Positions 34,473 through 44,821 are shown, counted from the first letter of the stretch. The stretch: DNA of 47,324 nucleotides from Lacinutrix jangbogonensis (GCF_000797445.1 NZ_JSWF01000018.1:1-47324), one strand, 5' to 3'. The notes: generated from the letters alone by a model not told the origin. Program-made: numbers and translations.

Positions 34473-36170
34473 TTATTGTTTATCCATTTTATCTAGCTCT
34501 CTAATTATTTTAGAAGGGAGCACTCCTGTTCTTTTTTTTAAAGCAGAATTGAAAGATTCTTTACTTTTAAAACCAATTTCATTGGCTATGGATTGTATGG
34601 AGTATTTTCTAAATATTTTGTCTTTTTTTAACCTGTCAAGAACAAAATCTATCCTTAAATCATTAATGTAATTTGTGAAGTTTTTCTTGTAATATGAATT
34701 AATAATTTTGGACAAATAGGTTGTGTTTGTTTTGATTTTCTTTGCAACATTTGAGGCCGTACAATCTGTTCTTAAATAATATTTTTTATGCTCTAATTCC
34801 TTTAATTTATCTACTATTCTTTTTATTTCAAAATCCTTAATATCTAAAGACACAACTTTTGGTTTGATATTAGTTTTCTCTTTTATTGAAACTTTTTCTA
34901 GTAGTAATTTTAATTCTATACCATCCTTTTTTTGCTTTTTTCTATAGATTATAAAAAAGACAATAAATATAATAGAGAATAATAATGTAGTGACTATTAA
35001 AATAGTCTTTTGTTTTTGTTTTTGTTTTTTAAGGTTTTTTACTTCCGCATTATAGTTATCTACTTCAATTTTATTAAACTTTGAATTTACTGAATTATTA
35101 AAATTAGTCTTACCGCTTAAGGAAGCTAAATATTTTTCAAAATAATAATCAGCTTTTTCTAAATTGTTAGTCTTTAAATAAGATTTGTATAGCATCTTAT
35201 GTGTTTTGTTTAGATAAAAACCTTCTTCCTTATTTCTATTTAATGCTGAAGTATCTAATCGCTTAAAGTTATCTATTGCCTCATTATACTGTTCTTTTTC
35301 AAAGGCTATTAAACCAGAATAGTAGGATTTTAAAATATTCTTATTAGGTCTGTTATAATAACTAGGTATTATTTTTAAAGCATTTTTATAACTTTTTTCA
35401 GCTTCCTTTATATTTTTCTCTTGTAAATTTATTTCTAAATCTTGTAAATAGTAAGTGGTTTTATAAAATAAATTATTACCAGTATGTATTGTGTCTAAGA
35501 TACTTTTAGCGTAGTTATTATAGATTTTAGCCGAATCCATTCTGTTTAATCCTAAATACATTTCGCTAAGTTTTAAGCTTACTGTTTCTAAGTTAATTCC
35601 CCAAGATTTATTTTCTTTATAATCCTTTGTTTCACTGATGATCTTAAGTTCTTTAAGGATCTCTTTTAAAGGATTTAGGGCTTGCTTAAATTGATCTGTT
35701 CTACCATAATAATCTGCAATCTGAAGTTTAAACTTGCAAACCCACATATTACTTTCAAAGTTCTCGGCGATCTCTAAAGCTTCATAATTATTTTGTATTA
35801 TTTGTAAATCGTTATACCCGTTTTTTTTTGTAATACCAATATTTCTAATAACATAGGCTTTCATTAACTCATCATCTAATTTGTTTTCTTTTGCAAAATT
35901 TAGAAGCGCATTTGCAGATTGAATGAGGTCATCAAATTTTTCATATTTATTGTAATATATGGTTAAAAGGACATAGCCTTCACTTACAATAATAGGCTTG
36001 TTTTGGATTTTATAATTAGTAATAAATTTATTTATTACATTAATTGTTTTTAATGTGTCTGTTTCCTGGTGTTTGTTAATTGAATTTATCAGAATTTTTA
36101 TTGGCCCCTTTAATTCTTGACAAAAAACAGAATACTGAAAAAAACAGACAATAGATAGATAGATTAATAT
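34473..36170 (-). CDS. TPR protein with C-terminal AraC-type HTH; start codon unclear
   Basis: TPR-like helical repeats (through about residue 370), a membrane helix followed by basic residues (TILIVTTLLFSIIFIVFFII) and a C-terminal AraC-type helix-turn-helix (NTTYLSKIINSYY, then SIQSIANEIGFKSKESFNSA). Bacteroidota have many such membrane-bound TPR/HTH regulators. The first ATG (35864) gives 463 aa and no signal peptide, but the frame is open to 36173 and encodes KILIYLSIVCFFQYSVFCQE, a signal peptide, without any ATG/GTG/TTG before it; an in-frame TAA precedes. I therefore extend to about 36170 (ATA); the start codon may be lost and the gene damaged. Confidence 0.7.
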   Translation of the reverse strand: MLIYLSIVCFFQYSVFCQELKGPIKILINSINKHQETDTLKTINVINKFITNYKIQNKPIIVSEGYVLLTIYYNKYEKFDDLIQSANALLNFAKENKLDDELMKAYVIRNIGITKKNGYNDLQIIQNNYEALEIAENFESNMWVCKFKLQIADYYGRTDQFKQALNPLKEILKELKIISETKDYKENKSWGINLETVSLKLSEMYLGLNRMDSAKIYNNYAKSILDTIHTGNNLFYKTTYYLQDLEINLQEKNIKEAEKSYKNALKIIPSYYNRPNKNILKSYYSGLIAFEKEQYNEAIDNFKRLDTSALNRNKEEGFYLNKTHKMLYKSYLKTNNLEKADYYFEKYLASLSGKTNFNNSVNSKFNKIEVDNYNAEVKNLKKQKQKQKTILIVTTLLFSIIFIVFFIIYRKKQKKDGIELKLLLEKVSIKEKTNIKPKVVSLDIKDFEIKRIVDKLKELEHKKYYLRTDCTASNVAKKIKTNTTYLSKIINSYYKKNFTNYINDLRIDFVLDRLKKDKIFRKYSIQSIANEIGFKSKESFNSALKKRTGVLPSKIIRELDKMDKQ

Positions 36171-36173
36171 TTT

Positions 36174-36493
36174 TTATTGAAGAGGTTCACCTATTTTTTT
36201 TTAATTTATTCAACTTATAATTCTTTAACATTTGTAAAAATTTATAACAATTGTTGTTCTGACCCATCTTTGTAAAGAGAGCTAAAAACTAATATTTTTT
36301 ATTTACAATTTAGAGTTGTTGGAATTTTAAAGATGTCGAAATTACCGAACAAAAAATCACCATTAAAGATATTTCAATATATAACTTAGAATGTTGATTA
36401 TTTTAGATTCTAACGGATACTTTGTTAATTCACAGCTTTTTTAGTAACTATTTTTTTTCGGAAGCTTTTATTTGAAGTTTATTTCGTAAGAAT
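36174..36493. other. mostly non-coding; short protein-like fragment
   Basis: No gene. On the plus strand 36314-36397 reads FKDVEITEQKITIKDISIYN, then a stop; its alternating pattern resembles a C-terminal sorting-type strand, so it may be debris of a secreted protein. Low confidence. Confidence 0.25.
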
Positions 36494-38956
36494 TTAAAAT
36501 CGCATTGTTGTTCTAACATTAAAAACTCTTGGTGTTAAATAGTTAGGTATAGCATACTGTCTTTTACTATACACATCACGAACCCAAGTATTAGTAATTG
36601 AGTTTTGTACATCGAAAACATTAAAAATTTCGAATCCAAAAGAAAGCGCTTTGAAAGGTTTTTTCCAACCACTATCAAACTGCTTTTTGGCATCTACTAC
36701 TACAAATTGAAAACCAATATCTGCGCGTTTGTAGTCAGGCAAACGGCTTTGGAATTGATATTTATCTGCATAACTAGGAGACCCTCCTGGTAAACCTGTA
36801 TTATAAACTAAGTTTAAATACATTTTAAAATTCGGTAAATTTGGTACGTAATCTTGAAAAAGCGCAGCAAACTTTAATCGTTGGTCTGTTGGCCTGGCAA
36901 TATTACCTCTGTTATTAATATTTTCTTCGGTCTTAAGATAGCCAAAACTAAACCAACTTTCTGTTCCTGGAACAAATTCACCATTTAAGCGCATATCTAA
37001 TCCATGAGCATAGGCTGTTGCATTATTATTGGCATCGTAACGAATACGAACGTTTTCTACGGTATATGGATTTACATCGGTTAAATTTTTATAATAGACT
37101 TCTGTAGTAAGTTTAAAAGGTCTATCCCACATTTTAAAACTGTAATCGTTTCCTAATACTAAATGAAACGATTTCTGAGCCTTTACGTTTGGCTGTACAG
37201 TTCCAGTAGCATCACGCAATTCTCTGTAAAATGGTGGCTGATAATATAAACCGCCACTTACACGAAACAACATGTCTTTTTCCCAATTAGGCTTTATCGC
37301 AAATTGCGCTCTTGGGCTAACTACTATTTGGCTATCTCCGGTAACATTTTCACTGGTTACTTGCCAATTATGAGCGCGTACTCCAGCATTATACCAAACA
37401 TCTGCTTTGCCTAAAGATGAACGTTTACTCCATTGTAAATACGCTTGTATTCTATTTATTTGTGTATTGTTTCTAGCTTGCACATTTTGAAAAGCGGTTA
37501 GCGGAAATGTATCTGGTTCGTAGGGTTCTTGATTGAAGCCTCCTGAATTTGGTGGATTTATAGAAAAGCCTGCCGAATCTATAACTTCCCATTCTATTAA
37601 ACGATCTCTAATATCTTCGTTTGTATATTTTACAGACCACTTAATTTCGTTATCCTCAATATTAGCTGTTCCTTTATGTTCTACAGTAGTAATTAATGCG
37701 TCTAAGTTGTTACGACCATGGTTTAATTGTCCTCCAATACCTTCAGAAAATTCAACTTCACCTAAATCCTCATCTCCAATGTTACTGTTAACTTCTCCTA
37801 AACGATATTGTGCCAAGATATCGAAATGCTCTTCTTCTGTAGTATGGTAAGTTGAAGCAACCAAGCCTAAAGTTACATTATCATTGAGTTCATAATTTGC
37901 TTGTAATGCTCCAAAAAGTGTTTGGTAACTATCGCGTTCTTGACCTTGATAAAAAACTAATAATGCTAACGGATTATCTAATGTTCCAAAATTGGTTTGT
38001 CTTGTAAGCGGGTTGTAATTATATCTGTTGAGCGAGGCATTACCAAGAAAACTTAGTTCAAGCTTATCTGTAAATCTATAGGTTAAGTAGGTTTGTACAT
38101 CTGCAAAAACAGGATTGAAATTCGTTTCTGTTTCTTTTGCTTGAACCAAAAGGGTATTATCGCGATAACGTAAACCTGTAATACTGGTAAATTTAGAATC
38201 TTTACTAGATGTTTCTATAGCAACGCTTCCTCCAAGCAGACTTAAATCGGCAGCAATACCAAAATCTTTTGGTCTTTTATAAGTGATATCTAGAACCGAA
38301 GATAATTTATCGCCATATTTAGCTTGAAATCCTCCAGCAGAGAAATCTACACTTTGCACTAAATCACTATTTATAAAACTTAAACCTTCTTGTTGTCCAG
38401 AACGCACAAGAAATGGCCTATACACTTCTATGCCATTAACATAAACAAGGTTTTCATCAAAATTCCCACCACGAACAGAATATTGAGTACTCAATTCGTT
38501 ATTGCCACTAACACCAGGTAATGTTTTTAGTAAATTCTCTACACCAGCTTGCGCACCAGGAATTTTAACTAACGTTTCTGGATCGATTGTTATAATACCT
38601 TGAACATCTTTTCTTTTGCTTCCGTTAATTACAATGGTTTCAATTTGATCAACATCAGTTTTTAACACTGGATTAAATTCAAAAACTTCACCATTTTTTA
38701 AGTTTACAGTTACCGTAACATTTTTATGCGATACATGAGAGTAAACTAATGTAATATCTGTATTTGCTGGAATGTTAATTTTGTAAAAGCCGTTCTCATT
38801 TGTTGCCGTACCTGTTGTTTCTGTTTTAACATTTACGGCTTGAAGCGGAAAATTACCTTCATCTAAAATAACTCCATTTACAGTTGCGGTTTGCGCCAAT
38901 GCGTAGAGTGGAAGTACTAAGGTTAATAGTTTTAGAAAGTTAGTTTTTATTTTCAA
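36494..38956 (-). CDS. TonB-dependent receptor with carboxypeptidase-like N-domain
   Basis: 820 aa. Signal peptide (1-21, ending ALAQ), a CarboxypepD_reg-like domain (about 24-105), a plug (PGAQAGVENLLKTLPGV, then SVRGGNFDENLVYVNGIEVY) and a 22-strand-type barrel ending in Phe (VFNVRTTMRF). Imports an unknown ligand across the outer membrane using TonB energy. The M23 gene lies upstream on the same strand, 115 bp away, probably separately transcribed. Confidence 0.95.
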   Translation of the reverse strand: MKIKTNFLKLLTLVLPLYALAQTATVNGVILDEGNFPLQAVNVKTETTGTATNENGFYKINIPANTDITLVYSHVSHKNVTVTVNLKNGEVFEFNPVLKTDVDQIETIVINGSKRKDVQGIITIDPETLVKIPGAQAGVENLLKTLPGVSGNNELSTQYSVRGGNFDENLVYVNGIEVYRPFLVRSGQQEGLSFINSDLVQSVDFSAGGFQAKYGDKLSSVLDITYKRPKDFGIAADLSLLGGSVAIETSSKDSKFTSITGLRYRDNTLLVQAKETETNFNPVFADVQTYLTYRFTDKLELSFLGNASLNRYNYNPLTRQTNFGTLDNPLALLVFYQGQERDSYQTLFGALQANYELNDNVTLGLVASTYHTTEEEHFDILAQYRLGEVNSNIGDEDLGEVEFSEGIGGQLNHGRNNLDALITTVEHKGTANIEDNEIKWSVKYTNEDIRDRLIEWEVIDSAGFSINPPNSGGFNQEPYEPDTFPLTAFQNVQARNNTQINRIQAYLQWSKRSSLGKADVWYNAGVRAHNWQVTSENVTGDSQIVVSPRAQFAIKPNWEKDMLFRVSGGLYYQPPFYRELRDATGTVQPNVKAQKSFHLVLGNDYSFKMWDRPFKLTTEVYYKNLTDVNPYTVENVRIRYDANNNATAYAHGLDMRLNGEFVPGTESWFSFGYLKTEENINNRGNIARPTDQRLKFAALFQDYVPNLPNFKMYLNLVYNTGLPGGSPSYADKYQFQSRLPDYKRADIGFQFVVVDAKKQFDSGWKKPFKALSFGFEIFNVFDVQNSITNTWVRDVYSKRQYAIPNYLTPRVFNVRTTMRF

Positions 38957-39071
38957 AATTTTATATTTTTATTTTTGATCTAAGCTTGTTAAATTTTTGT
39001 TGGTCTTGGCTTATTGAGTACTCGCAAATTATAGATTTATTGTATTGCGACAACGCTAATGTTGCAATACA

Positions 39072-40763
39072 TTATTTCCTAAAAAAAGTAGTTTCAAATG
39101 TAGTGCTATTTCCTACATTATCTGTAACAATCACTTTTAATTTATTCTTAGTTTCAGTAACGTTGTTATCATTAAAATCGTATGTTAATGTTTTCTTTTT
39201 ATAATTATATTCCATTAAAACCCATTTACCGTTTACGGTTGCTCTATAGTTGGAAATACCTGTGCCTTTATCGTTAATTTTAACTTTTAAAAAACGATAT
39301 TTACTTATCCAACTGCCATTTTTAAAGTTTACAGCTTTTATACTAGGAGCTATAGTGTCTCTAGCAAGAACATAGGTGCCTAAATCTTTAGTATATGTGC
39401 TAAGCGTATTGCCTTTCCTTTTTGTAGTTGAATAGCTTGGCCAATCATTCCAACCTATCAACTCTGCAATGTATAATTGTTTTAAATCGTTTTCGTTAAA
39501 ATCGCTAATATCGTAAGATATAGTAAAGCTTTTCTTTACAGGAATTACCGGCTTATGTAGTGTAAGTGTATCATTTTTAACACTGAAATCTATAAAAAAG
39601 CTGTCGTAAAAGGTGTCTTTGTAAAAACGGACTTTAAACTTGCCTTGTTCTAATTCTGCTTCAAGATCATGTTGAATGTAATGCTGTGTGGACACTTTTT
39701 CTTCAATATCGTTTGGTGATTTTACGTCACCTTTGATAGAGATATTTAGGATGGTTTCGTTGCCTTTAAAATCTTTAATTTTAGCTTTGTAGACCGATGC
39801 TGTACTATCGTAAATAGTGATGTAACCATTATCAATTATATTGTGGTACAAACTCAACGGGTTGTTTTCTTCAATAAATAACTTTTGAAGCCTTACTTTT
39901 TTTTCTTTAAAATGAGAATAATCTATTAAACGGTTTAAGTGTTTTGTCTCTGTAAATGAAAAACGTTTAAAATCAATTTCAAAATTTTGAACACCATTAA
40001 AAAATGTTGAAATATTATAAACGCCATTTTTATTGGCAGCTAAATCTTGCCTATCTACAGTCTGTAACGCAAAGCCAATGGTTCCAAATGCTTTTAAATC
40101 TTCAATTTTATAATCACCATTTTTTTGCGGAATAACACGAAGCTTTTGCTTTTTGTTCGAGCCATTAACATGAGAATTAACTCCAATTGGATACGCATAA
40201 ACACTCGAAACAATTGGTTTTGTAGTATCTTCAACGTCAACACCAAATAACATTGGGTTAATTGGTCTTTCTGCATTATCACGAATTTCAAAATGCAAAT
40301 GTGGACCAGCAGAGCTTCCTGTATTTCCAGAATAAGCGATAATTTCTCCCTTTATAATTTTTAATTCTTCTGCGGTTGGAAACACTTCAATTTCAAAAGA
40401 TTCTTTTTCGTATTGTTTGGCTTTTATATATTCTTCAATGACTGGACTAAATTTTTGTAAATGTGCGTAAACGCTTGTATAACCATTAGGATGTGTGATG
40501 TATAAGGCTTTTCCATAGCCAAAATGAGCAATCTTTATTCTACTAACATAACCCTCTGCAATGCCATAAACTTTTAAACCTTCAATTTGCTTTGTTTTAA
40601 TATCAATACCAGAGTGGAAGTGGTTTGAACGTAACTCTGCAAACGTACCTGCCAAAACAATATTAATGTCTAGAGGCGATCTAAAATAGTCCTGAGGATA
40701 TTCGCTTTGCGAAAAAACAGAATAGCTAAGTAGGAAAAATAAAAGGAATTTGCGCATAAGCAT
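39072..40763 (-). CDS. M23-family metallopeptidase
   Basis: 563 aa. Signal peptide (MRKFLLFFLLSYSVFSQ from residue 3, the better start). An LytM/M23 domain near the N-terminus: HFHSGID (His50, Asp54), VYAHL (His101) and GPHLHFE (His155/His157) form the zinc site. A long C-terminal part (about 180-563) is beta-rich, without recognised domain. Probably cleaves peptidoglycan cross-links in the periplasm. Confidence 0.93.
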   Translation of the reverse strand: MLMRKFLLFFLLSYSVFSQSEYPQDYFRSPLDINIVLAGTFAELRSNHFHSGIDIKTKQIEGLKVYGIAEGYVSRIKIAHFGYGKALYITHPNGYTSVYAHLQKFSPVIEEYIKAKQYEKESFEIEVFPTAEELKIIKGEIIAYSGNTGSSAGPHLHFEIRDNAERPINPMLFGVDVEDTTKPIVSSVYAYPIGVNSHVNGSNKKQKLRVIPQKNGDYKIEDLKAFGTIGFALQTVDRQDLAANKNGVYNISTFFNGVQNFEIDFKRFSFTETKHLNRLIDYSHFKEKKVRLQKLFIEENNPLSLYHNIIDNGYITIYDSTASVYKAKIKDFKGNETILNISIKGDVKSPNDIEEKVSTQHYIQHDLEAELEQGKFKVRFYKDTFYDSFFIDFSVKNDTLTLHKPVIPVKKSFTISYDISDFNENDLKQLYIAELIGWNDWPSYSTTKRKGNTLSTYTKDLGTYVLARDTIAPSIKAVNFKNGSWISKYRFLKVKINDKGTGISNYRATVNGKWVLMEYNYKKKTLTYDFNDNNVTETKNKLKVIVTDNVGNSTTFETTFFRK

Positions 40764-40968
40764 TTAGTATACTGTTTTAAAGATATCGAATTTTTGTGTT
40801 AGTTTTACTATAGATGCTAAAATATACAATTGATTATTAATAGCAAAGACAAAATTAATGACGAAGCCATAGTATTGGTTATTTGAAGTTTAAATACTAA
40901 TAAGTTGTATTACTCATTATTATTTCAAATTTTATGAAAAAACAATTGTTAAATAGGTTGTGTTCTGT

Positions 40969-40976
40969 TAACTTTG
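40969..40976 (+). promoter_or_regulatory. Bacteroidota promoter -7 box of the zapA operon
   Basis: TAACTTTG (TAnnTTTG), 24 bp before the start at 41001, with TTG at 40946-40948, 20 bp upstream of the box, matching the usual -33/-7 spacing. Confidence 0.6.
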
Positions 40977-41000
40977 TGCGATAAGTATTGATATTAGTAG

Positions 41001-41291
41001 ATGAGTAATATAGAGGATATTGTAGATGCTTTAGATAAAAAAATAAGCAAAGTCTTGCAAAACCAAGTTGTTTTAAAGGAAACTAATTTAAAATTATCTG
41101 AAGAGTTAGAACACTATCACAGTACAAAAAAAAGTCAAGAATTAGAAATTGATACTTGGAAAGAAAAGTACGATACACTCAAAATGGCCAATACAATACT
41201 AGGCAGTGATGAAGATAAACGAGATACAAAACTCAAAATAAACGCATTAATACGAGAAATAGATCATTGTATTGGTCAACTCTCCGAATAA
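41001..41291 (+). CDS. coiled-coil protein upstream of zapA (ZapB-like)
   Basis: 96 aa, almost entirely heptad-like helix (about 5-70), acidic and basic residues alternating, no membrane segment. In Bacteroidota such a small coiled-coil gene usually precedes zapA; it may act with ZapA on the division ring, but this is inferred from place and shape, not from a motif. Confidence 0.8.
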   Translation: MSNIEDIVDALDKKISKVLQNQVVLKETNLKLSEELEHYHSTKKSQELEIDTWKEKYDTLKMANTILGSDEDKRDTKLKINALIREIDHCIGQLSE

Positions 41292-41307
41292 TGCAACATA
41301 GCAACTT

Positions 41308-41601
41308 ATGGCAGAAATGCTTAAAATAAAGCTTTCGATAGCGAATAGAGTATACCCTTTAACAATTCCACCAAGTCAGGAAGAAGGTTTACGAAAAGCA
41401 GCTAAAAAAATTGAAGCTATGATTAAACAATTTGAGCAAAGTTATTCTGTTAGAGATAAACAAGATGTTTTAGCTATGTGTGCTTTACAATTTGCATCTC
41501 AAGTAGAACAGAAAACTTTAGATAAAGAACATGTAAATGAACATGTAGAAGAGAAGTTAATAGCTTTAAATCTTGTGTTACAGGAGCATTTAAGTTCGTA
41601 A
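41308..41601 (+). CDS. zapA: cell division protein ZapA
   Basis: 97 aa. ZapA pattern: N-terminal beta hairpin (LKIKLSIANRVYPLTIPPSQ), helix with LRKAAKKIEAMIKQF, then a long C-terminal coiled coil. ZapA cross-links FtsZ protofilaments. It lies 16 bp after the coiled-coil gene and just before the 6S-Flavo RNA and rny, the usual flavobacterial order. Confidence 0.92.
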   Translation: MAEMLKIKLSIANRVYPLTIPPSQEEGLRKAAKKIEAMIKQFEQSYSVRDKQDVLAMCALQFASQVEQKTLDKEHVNEHVEEKLIALNLVLQEHLSS

Positions 41602-41624
41602 CGTTCTTATAGATAAAATTAGGT

Positions 41625-41808
41625 TACTGCCTACATTAATTATTTTTTTGATAAACTCAACAGTTAATTCTTTAAAAAGGGTGAGTTGAAGTTGTAAAAG
41701 CGTGCTGCTAATAGTTTACTATTTGGGCAGATACTTGATCAGCTTGTTAACCCTAAACGTGTTTTTAAGGAGTTTATACAAAACCAAAATTAGTGTAGGC
41801 TTTTTTTA
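41625..41808 (+). ncRNA. ssrS: 6S RNA, 6S-Flavo type
   Basis: The gap between zapA and rny is not coding and has a closing stem: GCCTACATTAATT (41629-41641) pairs with AATTAGTGTAGGC (41788-41800), one G-U pair, followed by T7. An inner stem (CTCAAC near 41655, GTGAGTTGAAG near 41680) and large open regions fit the 6S rod with central bulge. Known 6S-Flavo RNAs lie in this position. 6S RNA binds the housekeeping RNA polymerase holoenzyme. Exact ends are estimates. Confidence 0.75.
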
Positions 41809-41828
41809 TACAATTAAACTAACTAACA

Positions 41829-43403
41829 ATGGATCAAACAGTTATATTTAGTATTGCAGGAGTTGCTATAGGAGCTATTATTGGCTTTGTTATAGCAAAA
41901 TTGATGGAGCGAAATAATGCTTCAAAATTAATTAAGAACTCAAAAAAATCAGCATCAAGTATTCTAAGAGATGCTAAAAGCCAAGGTGAGAGCATTAAAA
42001 AAGATAAAATGCTTCAGGCTAAAGAGAAATTTATTGAGCTTAAGTCTGAACACGAAAAAGTAATCTTATCTCGCGATAAGAAAATGGCAGAGGCCGAAAA
42101 ACGTACTAGAGATAAAGAGTCTCAAACTTCTAGTGAGCTCGCAAAATCTAAGAAATTGAATACTGAGCTTGACGCGAAACAAAAAGACTATAATCACCGT
42201 ATAGATATTCTTGATAAAAAGCAAGAAGATGTAGATAAGGCGCATAAAAGACAAATAGAACAGCTAGAGGTAATTTCTAGTCTATCTGCAGAAGATGCAA
42301 AATCTCAGTTAGTAGAATCTCTAAAAGGCGAAGCTAAAACAGAAGCCAATGTGTACATTCAAGCTAAAATGGAAGAGGCTAAAATGACTGCACAACAAGA
42401 CGCTAAGAAAATAATAATTAATACGATACAGCGTATTGGTACAGAAGAAGCAGTAGATAACTGTGTGTCTGTTTTTAATATTGAAAATGATGATGTTAAA
42501 GGACGTATTATAGGTCGAGAAGGTAGAAATATTCGTGCCATTGAAGCTGCAACAGGTGTTGAGATTATTGTAGATGATACTCCAGAGGCTATTATTCTAT
42601 CGTGTTTCGATTCTGTAAGACGTGAAATTGCGCGCTTATCTTTACACAAGTTGGTTACAGATGGAAGAATACATCCTGCAAGAATTGAAGAAGTTGTAAA
42701 AAAGACACAAAAACAAATAGAGCAAGAAATTATAGAAGTAGGTAAACGTACTGTTATCGATTTAGGAATTCATGGTTTAAATCCAGAATTAATAAAAATG
42801 GTTGGACGTATGAAATACCGTTCTTCTTATGGTCAAAACCTTTTACAACACTCACGTGAAGTTGCTAAACTGTGTGGCATAATGGCTGCAGAGTTAGGCT
42901 TAAACCCAAAATTAGCTAAAAGAGCCGGATTATTACACGATATAGGTAAAGTGCCAGATGCAGAAGCAGATATGGAAACGCCTCACGCTATTTTAGGTAT
43001 GCAATGGGCAGAAAAATTTGGTGAAAAACCAGAGGTTTGTAATGCTATTGGTGCTCACCACGACGAGATAGAAATGACCTCTTTATTGTCACCAATTGTT
43101 CAGGTTTGTGATGCAATTTCTGGAGCAAGACCAGGAGCAAGACGTCAAGTTTTAGATAGTTATATCCAACGTTTAAAAGATTTAGAAGATATTGCCTTTG
43201 GTTTTCAAGGTGTAAAGAAAGCTTACGCTATACAAGCAGGTAGAGAGCTACGTGTTATAGTTGAAAGCGAAAGGGTAAACGACCAAAATGCAGCAGACTT
43301 ATCGTTTAGTATTTCACAAAAAATACAAACAGATATGACGTATCCAGGACAAGTAAAAGTTACTGTTATTAGAGAAACGAGAGCTGTTAATATTGCAAAA
43401 TAA
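41829..43403 (+). CDS. rny: ribonuclease Y
   Basis: 524 aa. N-terminal membrane helix (4-24), a long coiled coil (about 40-195), a KH domain (about 215-275; [15 protein letters not shown]) and an HD domain with [10 protein letters not shown] (His370, Asp371) and GAHHDE. This is the usual RNase Y architecture; it starts mRNA decay at the membrane. Transcribed from its own or the zapA promoter; ends with a strong terminator. Confidence 0.97.
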   Translation: MDQTVIFSIAGVAIGAIIGFVIAKLMERNNASKLIKNSKKSASSILRDAKSQGESIKKDKMLQAKEKFIELKSEHEKVILSRDKKMAEAEKRTRDKESQTSSELAKSKKLNTELDAKQKDYNHRIDILDKKQEDVDKAHKRQIEQLEVISSLSAEDAKSQLVESLKGEAKTEANVYIQAKMEEAKMTAQQDAKKIIINTIQRIGTEEAVDNCVSVFNIENDDVKGRIIGREGRNIRAIEAATGVEIIVDDTPEAIILSCFDSVRREIARLSLHKLVTDGRIHPARIEEVVKKTQKQIEQEIIEVGKRTVIDLGIHGLNPELIKMVGRMKYRSSYGQNLLQHSREVAKLCGIMAAELGLNPKLAKRAGLLHDIGKVPDAEADMETPHAILGMQWAEKFGEKPEVCNAIGAHHDEIEMTSLLSPIVQVCDAISGARPGARRQVLDSYIQRLKDLEDIAFGFQGVKKAYAIQAGRELRVIVESERVNDQNAADLSFSISQKIQTDMTYPGQVKVTVIRETRAVNIAK

Positions 43404-43425
43404 AAACTGTTCTATTATAATTTTT

Positions 43426-43457
43426 AAGCCCAATTAGTTTTACTAATTGGGCTTTTA
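43426..43457 (+). terminator. intrinsic terminator of rny
   Basis: AAGCCCAATTAG-tttta-CTAATTGGGCTT followed by TTATTTTTTT; 12-bp stem, 22 bp after the rny stop. Confidence 0.9.
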
Positions 43458-43510
43458 TTTTTTTAACTCCTGCAAAGAAAGGAATCTGCTTTGTTAACTT
43501 ATAATTACAA

Positions 43511-44407
43511 CTATTGTCTTGGATGAAAATTTTGCATCACGTTTCTTAAATGACTTTTATCAACATGCATGTATATTTCTGTTGTAGTAATACTTTCATG
43601 ACCAAGCATTAGTTGTATTGCTCTTAAATCGGCTCCATTTTCTAAAAGGTGTGTTGCAAAAGAATGCCTGAACGTGTGTGGAGAAATAGTCTTCTCCAAA
43701 TTTATTTTAGTAGCTAGTTGCTTAATAATTGTAAAAATCATGGCACGCGTAAGCTGTTTTCCTCTTCGGTTTAAGAATAAAGTGTCTTGAAATTCGTTGG
43801 GAATGTTTTGGTGAATTCTTACTTCTTTCATATAGATATTTATATACTTCTGCGTCGCTTCAATAATGGGCACAAAACGCTGCTTATCACCTTTGCCTGT
43901 AACTTTAATAAACCCTTCGTCGAAAAACAAATCTGATGTTTTAAGATGCGTTAATTCACTAACACGCAAACCACAGCCATAAAGCAATTCTAAAATAGCA
44001 CGATTACGTTCACCTTGCGGTTTACTTAAATCTATGGCATTTATAAGCTGGTTAATTTCATTTTCGCTTAAAGTATCTGGCAGTTTCCTACCAATTTTGG
44101 GAGAATCTATAGTATCTAACGGATTTGATTGCCGGTAGTCCTCAAAAACTAAGTAATTAAAAAAACCTTTTAAACCAGAGATTAAACGCGACTGTGAACG
44201 CGCATTAACTGTTTTAGCAATGGTATATATAAAGTGCTGAATAGTTTCTTTAGAAATTAGAATAGGAGAGATGGTAATATTATTTTCTTCTAAATAACAC
44301 ATTAGTTTCTTAACATCAAAACTGTAGTTACTTATCGAATTATTTGATAAGCCACGTTCTATTTTAAGATAGAGTTGATAATCTTTAAGTGCGTTTTGCC
44401 ATTTCAT
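43511..44407 (-). CDS. xerD: tyrosine recombinase XerD
   Basis: 298 aa, exactly the length of typical XerD. N-terminal SAM-like domain (1-100), catalytic domain with Arg148 (GCGLRVSEL), Lys172, His244/Arg247 (HTFRHSFATHLL), His270 (LGHES) and nucleophile Tyr279 (TEIYMHVD). Resolves chromosome dimers at dif with XerC. The longer frame to 44434 would begin inside a terminator, so I start at 44407 (MKWQNALKDY). Confidence 0.95.
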   Translation of the reverse strand: MKWQNALKDYQLYLKIERGLSNNSISNYSFDVKKLMCYLEENNITISPILISKETIQHFIYTIAKTVNARSQSRLISGLKGFFNYLVFEDYRQSNPLDTIDSPKIGRKLPDTLSENEINQLINAIDLSKPQGERNRAILELLYGCGLRVSELTHLKTSDLFFDEGFIKVTGKGDKQRFVPIIEATQKYINIYMKEVRIHQNIPNEFQDTLFLNRRGKQLTRAMIFTIIKQLATKINLEKTISPHTFRHSFATHLLENGADLRAIQLMLGHESITTTEIYMHVDKSHLRNVMQNFHPRQ

Positions 44408-44420
44408 ACCACTAAAATAA

Positions 44421-44454
44421 AAAAGCCACTTCAATAAAGAAGCGGCTTTTTAAA
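44421..44454 (-). terminator. intrinsic terminator of the TM2 gene
   Basis: AAAAAGCC-a-CTTC / GAAG-c-GGCTTTTT, a long stem with one mismatch, between the TM2 gene stop (44474) and the xerD start on the minus strand. Confidence 0.85.
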
Positions 44455-44473
44455 AAAATATTGTTTTTGGTTC

Positions 44474-44821
44474 TTATAAACCAGGATAACTATTTGTAAT
44501 AATTTCTACACCATCAATTACCCATCCAACAAGAAAGAATCCAGCGGTAAGGATAAAAAGTATATTCCAACCAATTGGACTTCCTAAATACCATCTATGC
44601 GCAGCAAAACCACCTAAAAATAACCAAAGTAAAATGGCTGTTGTTTGGTCTTTTGCTTTCATAACAGCAGGAGACGTCATTGCTGTATCTACAATATCTG
44701 TAGTTGCATTTGTTGTGTTTTCTACAGTTGTAGTTGTTGCTCTTTTTACTGGAAAAGAGGCGCTTGCTGTAGTGATTCCAATAAAGAATACTAAAAACGA
44801 TAGTAATAGTTTAATTTTCAT
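44474..44821 (-). CDS. TM2 domain protein
   Basis: 115 aa. N-terminal signal-like helix (3-22, TASA/SFPV), a Thr/Ala-rich linker, and a C-terminal TM2 domain: LLWLFLGGFAAHRWYLG (64-80) and a second helix with GFFLVGWVIDGVEII. Small membrane protein; function unknown. Ends with its own terminator. Confidence 0.9.
   Translation of the reverse strand: MKIKLLLSFLVFFIGITTASASFPVKRATTTTVENTTNATTDIVDTAMTSPAVMKAKDQTTAILLWLFLGGFAAHRWYLGSPIGWNILFILTAGFFLVGWVIDGVEIITNSYPGL

Noticed and set aside
43511-44407. XerD as the integrase of the 7-10 kb cassette-like island
   Set aside because: Sequence, length and catalytic residues fit housekeeping XerD, and it lies 33 kb away with no recombination site beside it.
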